Source of the DNA: Oscillospiraceae bacterium
GTDB taxonomy: Bacteria; Bacillota; Clostridia; Oscillospirales; Oscillospiraceae
DNA length: 61,157 bases
Direction: 5' to 3'
Assembly (NCBI GenBank): GCA_017632035.1
Contig: JAGBSG010000045.1
Span: forward strand, 1-61,157
Positions 8,354 to 16,427 of the stretch are shown here, in pieces (position 1 is the first letter of the stretch; every line of letters begins with the position of its first letter). The notes beneath the pieces are model-generated. The model saw nothing but the letters and a program-made list of their open reading frames with translations, was not told the origin of the DNA and did not search any database. Both the position numbers and the translations under genes were made by a program.

Positions 8354-8382
8354 ATTATACACAAGGTGATTAAATTTGTCAA
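8354..8382 (-). promoter_or_regulatory. Consensus sigma-A promoter for the zinc-ribbon gene
   Basis: TTGACA (8382-8377), a spacer of 17 bases and TATAAT (8359-8354) on the minus strand: both hexamers match consensus perfectly. It leaves an untranslated leader of about 97 bases before the ATG at 8250. The strength suggests an abundant product. Confidence 0.85.
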
Positions 8383-8451
8383 TCCTTTATGAAAAAAATT
8401 CTTCGATATTTTACGGATTTATGCATATTTCCAAAAATGAGCAGAGGGCAG

Positions 8452-9489
8452 TCAAATCTCAAATTGGGCTTGGCCATCGTAAGCGATGTGCAGATGCTCA
8501 TAGGCCAGAGCAGTGACGCATCGGCCTCTGGGGGTACGGGTCAGGAAGCCCAGCTGCATCAGGTAGGGCTCATATACATCTTCCAGAGTTACGGCTTCTT
8601 CGCCAATGGTGGCTGCCAGAGTTTCCAGGCCCACAGGACCGCCGGAATAGTTGCGGATAATGGCGGTGAGCATTCTGCGGTCGATAGCGTCCAGACCCAG
8701 GGCATCTACTTCCAAGCGGGAAAGTGCCAGGTCTGCGGCCTCTTTAGTGATGGTGCCGTTGCCCATGACCTGGGCAAAATCCCGGACACGGCGTAAAAAT
8801 CGGTTGGCGATCCGGGGCGTTCCCCGGCTGCGGGAAGCGATCTCCATAGCGCCGGCAGGCTCGATGTCCATGCCCAGGATCGTAGCAGAACGGGTCACGA
8901 TTCGTGCCAGTTCCTCCGGCGTGTACAATTCCAGCCGCAGACTGACACCAAACCGATCCCGCAACGGAGCAGAAAGCTGACCGGCACGGGTAGTGGCGCC
9001 TACCAGGGTGAATTTGGGCAGGTCCAGACGGATGGAGTTGGCACTGGGGCCCTTGCCTACGATAATATCGATGGCGAAGTCCTCCATGGCCGGGTACAGG
9101 ATCTCCTCGACCACTCGGTTCAGCCGGTGGATCTCATCGATAAACAGGATATCGCCGGGATTCAGATTGGTCAAAAGTGCAGCCAGATCTCCGGGCTTTT
9201 CGATGGCAGGGCCGGAGGTGATGCGGATATTCACGCCCATCTCGTTGGCGATGACACCGGCAAGTGTAGTCTTACCCAGACCGGGAGGGCCGTAAAGCAG
9301 GGTGTGGTCCAGAGGCTCATTTCTGCGCCGTGCCGCCTCAATATATATAGACAGATTTCCCTTTGCCTTTTCCTGACCGGTGTAGTCGCTGAGCAGCTTG
9401 GGCCGCAGACCGATCTCTCCTGCGTCCTGGGGCGCAAAGGTGGGAGAAATAATAGGGGAATCCAAATCTTGAGAAAATTCAATGCTCAT
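8452..9489 (-). CDS. ruvB: Holliday junction branch-migration ATPase RuvB
   Basis: AAA+ motor that with RuvA drives branch migration of Holliday junctions. It has 345 residues, standard length. Walker [10 protein letters not shown], Walker [11 protein letters not shown], sensor 1 [10 protein letters not shown], the arginine-finger block LRDRFG, and the C-terminal winged-helix with RTPRGR are all present. The ATG at 9489 is chosen because GGAGG precedes it and the N-terminus [16 protein letters not shown] fits the family. Third gene of ruvC-ruvA-ruvB; an AT-rich inverted repeat of about 115 bp separates it from ruvA. Confidence 0.97.
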   Translation of the reverse strand: MSIEFSQDLDSPIISPTFAPQDAGEIGLRPKLLSDYTGQEKAKGNLSIYIEAARRRNEPLDHTLLYGPPGLGKTTLAGVIANEMGVNIRITSGPAIEKPGDLAALLTNLNPGDILFIDEIHRLNRVVEEILYPAMEDFAIDIIVGKGPSANSIRLDLPKFTLVGATTRAGQLSAPLRDRFGVSLRLELYTPEELARIVTRSATILGMDIEPAGAMEIASRSRGTPRIANRFLRRVRDFAQVMGNGTITKEAADLALSRLEVDALGLDAIDRRMLTAIIRNYSGGPVGLETLAATIGEEAVTLEDVYEPYLMQLGFLTRTPRGRCVTALAYEHLHIAYDGQAQFEI

Positions 9490-9507
9490 ATGCAACCTCC
9501 AGCACAT

Positions 9508-9624
9508 AAATTGAAAATTGAAAGTTGATAATTGAAAGTTGTGGAGTCGGCTTTGCCGATATTTTTAAATCATTTGTGAAGCAAATACCATAATTTTCAA
9601 TTTTCCATTTTCAATTATCAATTC
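9508..9624. repeat. AT-rich inverted-repeat element between ruvA and ruvB
   Basis: The left arm (9508-9540) and right arm (9592-9624) are imperfect complements built from TTGAAAATTGAAAGTTG-like units, enclosing about 50 bases with the small hairpin GTCGGCTTTGCCGAT. The right arm runs over the ruvA stop codon at 9618-9620, so the last residue and stop of RuvA are supplied by the element. It resembles non-autonomous MITE-like repeats; no transposase is present. Target-site duplications were not evident by eye. Confidence 0.6.
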
Positions 9625-10220
9625 CTCATAACCATATTTCGCAGAGCAAAACGAACCAACTCTTCCGTGGTGGCGTTGGGGTCAACACCCTTAAGGGACT
9701 GGTGGATCTCTGCCGGGGAATAGCCCAACTCCTGCAGAGCTGCCTGGGCCAGCGCAATGTTGTTTCCCTGTTGGACGGGGGCGGTTACAGCAGGACCGGA
9801 GAAATCCAGCTCCATATTGCCGCCGCCGATCTTATCCTTCAGCTCCAGGATTATACGCTGAGCCAGCTTCTTGCCCACGCCCTGGGCGGCGGTCAGCATT
9901 TTCTCATCCCCGGTCATGACGGCCAGAGTGAAATTCTGCGGCCCGCCGGCGGAAAGGATGGCAATGGCGGCCTTAGGACCTACGCCGGTTACAGAGGTCA
10001 GCAGCTCATAGCAGCGCTGCTCTTCCCGGGAGGAAAAGCCGTAAAGCTCATAGGCGTCTTCCCGGATGGATTCGGTCACATACAGCCGGGTTTTTTGATT
10101 TAGCTTCAGCTGGGCGGCGGTATAACCGGTGATATGGCAGCCGTAGCCCACGCCGCCGCAATCTACCACAGCAAGACCGGGCTCCAGCACGGTGACATCT
10201 CCGGAAACATAGTAAAGCAT
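9618..10220 (-). CDS. ruvA: Holliday junction DNA-binding protein RuvA
   Basis: Binds four-way junctions as a tetramer and loads RuvB. It has 200 residues: an N-terminal OB-fold (MLYYVSGDVTVLEPG), helix-hairpin-helix blocks LLTSVTGVGPKAAIAIL and LTAAQGVGKKLAQRIILELK, and a C-terminal domain III (about 150-200) that contacts RuvB. The ATG at 10220 follows AAGGAGG; the upstream 30 codons of the open frame overlap ruvC and are not used. The final residues are encoded by an AT-rich repeat, which may have slightly altered the C-terminus. Confidence 0.97.
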   Translation of the reverse strand: MLYYVSGDVTVLEPGLAVVDCGGVGYGCHITGYTAAQLKLNQKTRLYVTESIREDAYELYGFSSREEQRCYELLTSVTGVGPKAAIAILSAGGPQNFTLAVMTGDEKMLTAAQGVGKKLAQRIILELKDKIGGGNMELDFSGPAVTAPVQQGNNIALAQAALQELGYSPAEIHQSLKGVDPNATTEELVRFALRNMVMRN

Positions 10221-10230
10221 AAAAACCTCC

Positions 10231-10728
10231 TTAGGTTTTGGAATGCTGAGACAGCAAAGAGGTGGAGGAACGGGCATGGCACAGGGCGATGGCAATGGCA
10301 TCGGCGGCATCGTCGGGCTTGGGGAGCGCGTCCAGATGCAAAATACGCTTGGTCATTTCCTGCACCTGGTGCTTGGTGGCATTGCCGTAGCCGACCACAG
10401 CCTGCTTGACCTGCATGGGCTTATAGGCGGATACGGGAAGGCCTGCTTGCCGGATAGCCAACAGGATCACGCCCCGGCTTTGGGCCACACCGATGCCGGT
10501 GGTTACATTCTGACCGAAGAACAGCTCTTCGATGGCTACCGCGTCCGGCTTTACCGTTTCCAGCAGCTGGCGCATATCCTCATAAATGATCTCCAGCCGG
10601 GCAGAAAAATCCATTCCGGCGGGGGTGGTGATAGCACCGCACCGCAAAAGCCGGCAGCTGCCCCGCTGGGCCTCCACCACGCCGAAGCCGGTGATGCCAT
10701 AGCCTGGGTCGATCCCCAAAATTCGCAT
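10231..10728 (-). CDS. ruvC: Holliday junction resolvase RuvC
   Basis: Endonuclease that cleaves Holliday junctions, with 165 residues. The four acidic catalytic residues of the RNase-H-like fold are seen: Asp7 in GIDPG, Glu67 in AIEEL, and Asp140 and Asp143 in PDDAADA. It is the first gene of the ruvCAB operon, with 10 bases to ruvA. A minus-strand extended -10 lies about 20 bases upstream. The order C-A-B on one strand is common in Clostridia. Confidence 0.97.
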   Translation of the reverse strand: MRILGIDPGYGITGFGVVEAQRGSCRLLRCGAITTPAGMDFSARLEIIYEDMRQLLETVKPDAVAIEELFFGQNVTTGIGVAQSRGVILLAIRQAGLPVSAYKPMQVKQAVVGYGNATKHQVQEMTKRILHLDALPKPDDAADAIAIALCHARSSTSLLSQHSKT

Positions 10729-10749
10729 GATACTTCACCTCTAACTTGT

Positions 10750-10758
10750 ATCATAGCA
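10750..10758 (-). promoter_or_regulatory. Probable ruvCAB promoter (extended -10)
   Basis: On the minus strand TGCTATGAT is an extended -10 element about 22 bases upstream of the ruvC ATG; no good -35 is seen at 17 bp. Only the extended -10 supports it. Confidence 0.5.
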
Positions 10759-10876
10759 CATTTGTTTTGGTTTTCCTACAACTTTTTTCACAGCGGCACA
10801 TGATTTTCTGCTTTTGGGAAATACTAGCGCTAAAGCGATCCCTCCAATGCGGGGGTGCGGTAAAGGCGGTGAGGCA

Positions 10877-11959
10877 GTGGATCGGTATTCCTGCGATACA
10901 ACGATTATTTCCGGTGCCGGTACGGTGGCGGCACTGAAGGAATTTGGGGCAAAACGGCTGCTGATGGTCACAGACCCTTTTTTCTATGAAAACGGCACTG
11001 CCGCCAGAGTGGCGGCCCTTGCCCAAGCGGAGCAGACAGAGTTTTTCTATAAAATCGTCCCCGACCCAACCGTGGAGCTGGCGGCAGAGGGAACAGCGGT
11101 GGTGCGTCGCTTCCAGCCGGATGTGTTGGTGGCGCTGGGGGGCGGCAGCGCCATGGACTGCGCTAAGGCCATGGCCTATTTTTCGGGAGCCGAAGCCAAA
11201 TTTGTTGCCATACCCACTACCTCCGGGTCGGGCAGTGAGGTAACAGATTTTTCGATCTTGACCCATAATGGAGTCAAGCATCCGCTGGTGGACAAGCGGC
11301 TGCGTCCCCATACGGCGATTTTGGACAGCGATCTGCTGAACCAGCTTCCCAAGAAGCTGATCGCTGACGGGGGCTTCGATGTACTGTGCCATGCCCTGGA
11401 GGCTTTTGTGGCAACGGATGCGGGCATGATCACGGATGCCCTGGCAAAAGAGGCCTTTTCTACAGCCTATGCCCTGCTTCCGGCATCCTTTTCCGGTAAT
11501 CAGGCGGTGCGTCTGCGGCTTCACACAGCGGCAACCATGGCGGGTATGGCCTTTACCCAGGCAGGGCTGGGACTTTGTCATGCCATGGCCCACAGTTTAG
11601 GCGGTGCGTTCCATCTGCCCCATGGGCGGCTCAATGCTATATTGCTTCCGGCGGTAATTGGCTGCAATGCCCATGCGGCGGCGGAGAAGTATGCCAGGAT
11701 CGCAGCTGCGGCCGGCATTGGGGGCAGTGCCCAGACCATTGCGGTGCGGAATTTGCGCAATGCCTTGGTGCGGCTGCGTAAGGAGCTGGAGATGCCGGCC
11801 ACCCTTTCCCAGGCGGGCATCGATCCCAGAGAAGTCCGGCACAGGTCCAAGGAATTGGTGGAGACAACGTTAAGCGATCCCTGCTGCGCGACCAACCCTA
11901 TCCCGGTGGAGGACTATATGGTACGCCGGGTTCTGGAAGAGGTGACGGGCAGTGTCTAG
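10877..11959 (+). CDS. eutG: Ethanolamine-operon iron-containing alcohol dehydrogenase EutG
   Basis: Reduces acetaldehyde to ethanol and so regenerates NAD+ within the ethanolamine pathway. The group III (iron) ADH pattern is clear: GGGSAMDCAK for nucleotide binding, PTTSGSGSEVT, and metal ligands Asp and His in FDVLCHALEAF, with further His in GLCHAMAHSLGG and FHLPHG. The frame is open from an ATG at 10814, but the GTG at 10877 fits best: it gives a 360-residue protein starting MDRYSCDTTIISGAG like relatives and has AAAGGCGG/GGTGAGG upstream. First gene of the operon; it overlaps eutA by 8 bases. No regulatory RNA was recognised in the short upstream spacer. Confidence 0.88.
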   Translation: MDRYSCDTTIISGAGTVAALKEFGAKRLLMVTDPFFYENGTAARVAALAQAEQTEFFYKIVPDPTVELAAEGTAVVRRFQPDVLVALGGGSAMDCAKAMAYFSGAEAKFVAIPTTSGSGSEVTDFSILTHNGVKHPLVDKRLRPHTAILDSDLLNQLPKKLIADGGFDVLCHALEAFVATDAGMITDALAKEAFSTAYALLPASFSGNQAVRLRLHTAATMAGMAFTQAGLGLCHAMAHSLGGAFHLPHGRLNAILLPAVIGCNAHAAAEKYARIAAAAGIGGSAQTIAVRNLRNALVRLRKELEMPATLSQAGIDPREVRHRSKELVETTLSDPCCATNPIPVEDYMVRRVLEEVTGSV

Positions 11960-13325
11960 CATCCTGTGTTCTGTGGGGGTGGATGTGGGGACCACCACAA
12001 CCCAGCTGGTAGTCTCCCAAATCACTGCAGAGAACAAAGCTTCGTCTTTCGCTGTGCCGGAAATGGAGATCACCGGGCGGGAGATCCTGTACAAGAGCCC
12101 CATCCATTTTACGCCCTTGCTTTCGGGAGAACTGGTGGATGGAGAGAAGATCCGGGCTATCGTGGACGAGGAGTACGCCAAGGCAGGTATTCGCCGTGAG
12201 GATGTGGATACCGGCGCTATCATCATTACAGGAGAAACCTCCCGGAAGGAAAACGCAGGTACGGTGTTGGCAGCCATTTCTGATTTTGCCGGGGATTTTG
12301 TAGTGGCTACAGCGGGCCCGGATCTGGAAAGCGTATTGGCAGCCAAGGGGGCAGGTGCGGTGGATGCCTCTGAGCATACTGAAAAGCCGGTGCTGCACAT
12401 GGATATTGGCGGCGGCACCAGCAATCTGGCGCTGATCGGGGATGGAAAGATCCTGCGTACCGGCTGCCTGAATGTGGGCGGCCGGTTGATGAAATTTGAT
12501 GATACGGGCTGTATCACCTATATTTCTCCGGTGCTGCAGGGGCTGGTATCCTACCGAACAGGGGAGCGTATTACGGAGAACCAGGCCATGGAGGTAGCCG
12601 TGATGTTGGCTCAGGTGCTGGAAATGGCAGCAGGATTACGGCAGACAGGAGAGATTTTATCCCGGTTGACAACACAGGAAGCCCAGACGATAGAGGTTGC
12701 CGGGGAAGTGATCCCCTCCTTTTCCGGCGGTGTGGCGGACTGTATCGCCCAGGATTTTTCCTGGCTGGAGTTTGGGGATCTGGGGCCTTTGCTGGGCCGG
12801 GCGATCCGGCGCAGTCGCCTGTGTCAGGGTCAGTACCGGTTGGGCAGCGAGACCATTCGTGCTACGGTCATTGGCGCGGGCTGCCACAGCGCCCAGCTGT
12901 CCGGCAGCACTGTGTACTACCGGAATGTAGAGCTGCCATTGAAGAATCTGCAGGTGGCTACAATTGCATTGCAGGAACAGGACCTGCCTGGGGACAAGCT
13001 TGCCCACATTATAGCCCAACGGCTGAAAAGCCTGGAGCAATGGGGGGTGCTGGCACTGCCGGGATGGAACGCCCCAAGCTATGGGCAGGTAACAGCACTG
13101 GCCGATGCCATTACCCGGGCGGTGCAGGATCAGCCCTGTTGCATTGTTCTGGAGGAGGATATGGCCAAGGCTCTGGGACATGCTCTGGCCTTGCGTTTGC
13201 CCGAAAGTACGCCCTGCCTTTGTATTGACCGGGTGCGCCTGCCCCAAAACAGCTATCTGGATGTAGGCGCGCCGGTGGGGCCTGCCATCAGTGTGGTGGT
13301 CAAGACCCTAATTTTGTCGCATTGA
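11952..13325 (+). CDS. eutA: Ethanolamine ammonia-lyase reactivating factor EutA
   Basis: ATPase that releases damaged cobalamin from EutBC so fresh adenosylcobalamin can bind. It has 457 residues with an ASKHA-type fold: GVDVGTTTTQ phosphate-1 loop, ITGETSRKENAG, and HMDIGGGTSNLALI as the second phosphate motif. It begins with GTG within the 3' end of eutG (8-base overlap), implying coupled translation. It is followed by eutB 9 bases later. Size and motif order are as in other EutA proteins. Confidence 0.95.
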   Translation: MSSILCSVGVDVGTTTTQLVVSQITAENKASSFAVPEMEITGREILYKSPIHFTPLLSGELVDGEKIRAIVDEEYAKAGIRREDVDTGAIIITGETSRKENAGTVLAAISDFAGDFVVATAGPDLESVLAAKGAGAVDASEHTEKPVLHMDIGGGTSNLALIGDGKILRTGCLNVGGRLMKFDDTGCITYISPVLQGLVSYRTGERITENQAMEVAVMLAQVLEMAAGLRQTGEILSRLTTQEAQTIEVAGEVIPSFSGGVADCIAQDFSWLEFGDLGPLLGRAIRRSRLCQGQYRLGSETIRATVIGAGCHSAQLSGSTVYYRNVELPLKNLQVATIALQEQDLPGDKLAHIIAQRLKSLEQWGVLALPGWNAPSYGQVTALADAITRAVQDQPCCIVLEEDMAKALGHALALRLPESTPCLCIDRVRLPQNSYLDVGAPVGPAISVVVKTLILSH

Positions 13326-13334
13326 GGTATCAAT

Positions 13335-14699
13335 ATGAAACTGAAAACCACATTATCGGGAAAAACCTATGAGTTCAGAAGCGTAAAGGAAGTCCTCGCC
13401 AAGGCCAATGAGGAAAAGACCGGTGATAAGCTGGCAGGTCTGGCAGCTGAGTCTGCCCAGGAGCGTGTGGCGGCGAAGGTGGTGCTGTCGGCGTTGACAC
13501 TGGGCGATCTGCGGGAGAATCCGGCTGTGCCTTACGAGCAGGACGAAGTGACCCGGATCATTCAGGATGATGTGAATGAGGCGGTATACCGCCGGATCCG
13601 TAACTGGACGGTGGCAGAGCTGCGGGAATGGATCCTTTCGGAGACCACCACCGGCGGGGATATCCGCAAGCTCAGCCGGGGTCTGACTTCGGAGATGGTA
13701 GCGGCGGTTGCCAAGCTCATGAGCAACCTGGACCTGATCTACGGCGCCAATAAGATCACAGTCACGGCGCACTGCAATACGACCATTGGCTTACCCGGGA
13801 CCCTGTCCTGCCGCCTGCAGCCCAACCATACCACCGATGACCCCGATGGCATCACAGCCTCTGTGCTGGAGGGCTTGAGCTTTGGCGCAGGCGATGCAGT
13901 AATTGGCCTGAATCCGGTGACGGACAGTCCGGAGCAGGTGGGCAAGGTGCTGCGCAGATTTCAGGAAATCAAGGAGCATTGGAACATTCCTACCCAGATC
14001 TGTGTCCTTGCCCATGTGACGGCCCAGATGAAGGCTGTCCGGGACGGCGCACCTGCAGATCTGATCTTCCAGTCCATCGCCGGCAGCGAGGCCGGCAACG
14101 CGGCCTTTGGCTTCAACGCCGCTACCTTGGCGGAGGCAAAGGATCTGCTGCTCCATGAGGGAACAGCAGAAGGTCCCAATGTGCTGTATTTTGAAACAGG
14201 ACAGGGCTCTGAGCTTTCCTCCAATGCCCATTACGACACGGACCAGGTGACCATGGAGGCCCGGTGCTATGGCTTTGCCAAGCGGTTTGATCCCTTCCTG
14301 GTCAACACCGTGGTGGGCTTTATTGGCCCCGAGTATCTCTACGATGCCCGGCAGGTGACCAGAGCCGGTCTGGAGGACCATTTTATGGGTAAGCTAACCG
14401 GCATTTCCATGGGCTGTGACTGCTGCTATACCAACCACATGAAGGCCGACCAGAACGATATTGAAAATCTGGCATCTCTGCTGACCCTGGCAGGCTGCAA
14501 CTACTTCATGGGCATCCCCCATGGCGACGATATCATGCTCAATTACCAGACCACCGGCTTCAGGGAGACGGCAACTCTGCGAGAGCTGACAGGAAAAACA
14601 GCCATTCCTGAGTTCCAGAATTGGCTGGAGAACATGGGCTTTATGGAAAACGGAAAACTGACGGCCAAGGCCGGCGACGGCTCCAGTCTGCTGTTTTAG
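13335..14699 (+). CDS. eutB: Ethanolamine ammonia-lyase large subunit EutB
   Basis: Catalytic TIM-barrel subunit that, with EutC and adenosylcobalamin, converts ethanolamine to acetaldehyde and ammonia inside the microcompartment. It has 454 residues, full length (the E. coli protein has 453). Recognised blocks include GLTSEMVAAVAKLMSN, LQPNHTTDDP, GLNPVTDSPEQ, the FETGQGSELSSNAHYDTDQ segment containing the substrate-binding Glu, and GMGCDCCYTNH-like SMGCDCCYTNHMKAD. The eutC gene does not follow directly: a MITE-like element of about 150 bp lies between the two subunit genes. Confidence 0.98.
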   Translation: MKLKTTLSGKTYEFRSVKEVLAKANEEKTGDKLAGLAAESAQERVAAKVVLSALTLGDLRENPAVPYEQDEVTRIIQDDVNEAVYRRIRNWTVAELREWILSETTTGGDIRKLSRGLTSEMVAAVAKLMSNLDLIYGANKITVTAHCNTTIGLPGTLSCRLQPNHTTDDPDGITASVLEGLSFGAGDAVIGLNPVTDSPEQVGKVLRRFQEIKEHWNIPTQICVLAHVTAQMKAVRDGAPADLIFQSIAGSEAGNAAFGFNAATLAEAKDLLLHEGTAEGPNVLYFETGQGSELSSNAHYDTDQVTMEARCYGFAKRFDPFLVNTVVGFIGPEYLYDARQVTRAGLEDHFMGKLTGISMGCDCCYTNHMKADQNDIENLASLLTLAGCNYFMGIPHGDDIMLNYQTTGFRETATLRELTGKTAIPEFQNWLENMGFMENGKLTAKAGDGSSLLF

Positions 14700-14709
14700 A
14701 AGGTTAGGC

Positions 14710-14861
14710 GTAGGGACCAAAGGCTCCCTTGTGTAAAGGGAGCTGGCATTTGCGAGGAAACGAGCAAATGACTGAGGGATTGAGGATTGGAACAACCCCT
14801 CCGTCACGGCTTGCGCCGTGCCACCTCCCCTTACACAGGGGAGGCTCGGGTGCTCCCCTAC
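14710..14861. mobile_element. MITE-like inverted-repeat element between eutB and eutC
   Basis: About 152 bp bounded by GTAGGG at the left and its complement CCCTAC at the right. Inside, GGCTCCCTTGTGTAAAGGGAGC (left) pairs with the related GCCTCCCCTGTGTAAGGGGAGG read on the other strand at the right, each itself a hairpin; further inward are GCGAGGAAACGAGC and CACGGCTTGCGCCGTG hairpins. No coding sequence or transposase. This architecture is that of a non-autonomous MITE. It sits inside the eut operon in the 187-base eutB-eutC gap. Confidence 0.75.
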
Positions 14862-14886
14862 AGGACGCAATTGAGAGGGGAATTAT

Positions 14887-15795
14887 ATGAATAAACAGGA
14901 ATTATCATCCATGGTGGCAGAGATCCTGAAATCCATGGGGCAGGAGCCTATGGTCAAGGGCAGCGAATACTATCCCCGTGACCCTGGCCCGGCGCCGGTG
15001 GATACCCATTTCCACGACGGAGATTTTGTGGAGGATGTGACCCTGCTGGATCTGCGCAAGCTCTATCTGGTGGAAAATCCGGAAAAGGGCGAACAGTACC
15101 GCAAGCTCAAGGCGAAAACGCCGGCCCGGCTGGGTTCCGGCAGATCAGGCCCCCGGTATAAGACACTGACCATGCTCCGTTTTCGGGCAGATCATGCGGC
15201 GGCCCAGGATGCGGTGTTTTCCCAGGTGGCTGAGGACTATGCCCAGAAAAACGGTCTGGTCAGCCTGCAGACCCGGTGTAAAGATAAAGATGAATACCTG
15301 ACCCGGCCGGATCTGGGCAGGATCTTTGATGAAGAGAATCAGGCAAAGCTGCGCCGGGAGATCACCGGCAGTCCCAAGGTGCTGATCGTGATCGGCGATG
15401 GGCTGTCCTCCGCGGCGATCCATGCCAATGCCATGGACTGTATGGCAGCTATCCGGGATGGCCTGAAGGCCAAGGGCATCGACACCGGTAAGGCTGTATT
15501 TGTGCGCTACTGCCGGGTAGGCGCAGGCGATGCCATCGGCGATGTCACCGGCTGTGAGCTGGTGTGCATGCTGGTAGGAGAGCGCCCGGGCCTGGTGACA
15601 GATAAGAGCATGTCCGCCTATATCACCTACAAGCCCCATATCGGCGTGTCGGAATCCAGCCGGACGGTGGTTTCCAACATCCATGCCCAGGGTACACCGG
15701 CGGTGGAGGCCGGGGCCCATATCGCCTCTTTGATCGACACGATCCTACGGAAAAAGGTCAGCGGTGTGGGCTTGCATCTGGAGGCGGGAGCATGA
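14887..15795 (+). CDS. eutC: Ethanolamine ammonia-lyase small subunit EutC
   Basis: Small subunit that completes the cobalamin site of ethanolamine ammonia-lyase. It has 302 residues. An N-terminal amphipathic helix, MNKQELSSMVAEILKSMG, followed by a linker, is of the type that targets cargo into the microcompartment. Core motifs follow: TPARLGSGRSGPRYKT, VLIVIGDGLSSAAIHANA and VFVRYCRVGAGDAIGD. The RBS GAGAGGGG precedes the ATG. The stop overlaps the eutL ATG (ATGA). A MITE-like repeat separates it from eutB. Confidence 0.97.
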   Translation: MNKQELSSMVAEILKSMGQEPMVKGSEYYPRDPGPAPVDTHFHDGDFVEDVTLLDLRKLYLVENPEKGEQYRKLKAKTPARLGSGRSGPRYKTLTMLRFRADHAAAQDAVFSQVAEDYAQKNGLVSLQTRCKDKDEYLTRPDLGRIFDEENQAKLRREITGSPKVLIVIGDGLSSAAIHANAMDCMAAIRDGLKAKGIDTGKAVFVRYCRVGAGDAIGDVTGCELVCMLVGERPGLVTDKSMSAYITYKPHIGVSESSRTVVSNIHAQGTPAVEAGAHIASLIDTILRKKVSGVGLHLEAGA

Positions 15796-16415
15796 TCCAG
15801 GTAAAGGTTTTGGCGGTACGGTATCTGGCCAACGCCAGCCCGGCCCTGAGCAAGGAGTTGGGCGCCCCTGCCGGTTATCCGTCCCTTGCCATGCTGACCA
15901 CAGATTCCGATGATCCCACGTATATTGCTCTGGACGAAGCAACCAAAGCTGCCGATGTGAAGGTGTGCTACGGTAGAAGCTTTTATGCCGGCGCTGCCAA
16001 CGCTTCCACGCCCAACGCGGGGGAGGTCATCGGGATCCTGGCAGGGCCAAACCCCGGTGCGGTGCGAAGCGGTATGGAGGCGGCCCTGTCTGCGCTGCAA
16101 AGGGTGGGCTTTGATGAGGCCGGTGAAGTGCCGTTCCTTGCCCACACAGTCAGCAGCTGCGGCTCTTTTTTGGCAAAGGAGGCCGGTGTCAAGGAGGGAA
16201 CGGCCCTGGCATACCTGATCGCACCGCCGCTGGAGGCCATGTATGCCATGGATGCGGCATTAAAAGCGGCGGATGTAAAGTTATGTAAACTATATAATCC
16301 GCCCAGCCAGACCAATTTTGGCGGCGGTCTGTTATCCGGAAGTCAATCTGCCTGCGACGCGGCCTGTGCGGCCTTTGCTCAGGCGGTTGCCCAGGTGGCC
16401 GCCAGGCCAAAGTAA
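15792..16415 (+). CDS. eutL: Microcompartment shell protein EutL (tandem BMC, trimeric)
   Basis: BMC-T shell component of 207 residues made of two fused BMC folds. Relatives form trimers with a gated central pore on the shell face. Visible features are the N-terminal VKVLAVRYLANASPAL, YIALDEATKAADVKVCYGRSFYAG in the first half and MYAMDAALKAADVKLCKLYN at the start of the second-half helix, plus GEVIGILAGPNPGAVRSG. It overlaps eutC by 4 bases and precedes eutE. Only one BMC-T protein is found in this operon. Confidence 0.95.
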   Translation: MIQVKVLAVRYLANASPALSKELGAPAGYPSLAMLTTDSDDPTYIALDEATKAADVKVCYGRSFYAGAANASTPNAGEVIGILAGPNPGAVRSGMEAALSALQRVGFDEAGEVPFLAHTVSSCGSFLAKEAGVKEGTALAYLIAPPLEAMYAMDAALKAADVKLCKLYNPPSQTNFGGGLLSGSQSACDAACAAFAQAVAQVAARPK

Positions 16416-16427
16416 GGAGTGAACAGA

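Noticed and set aside
10729..10880. Possible cobalamin riboswitch or EutV-type ANTAR hairpins upstream of eutG
   Set aside because: The spacer is short and GGCAGTGG occurs only as an isolated match; no B12-box context, paired hairpins with loop motif, or terminator was found.
14394..14870. 158-codon minus-strand ORF across the eutB end and the repeat
   Set aside because: It translates the MITE-like element and the antisense of eutB; no RBS and no domain.
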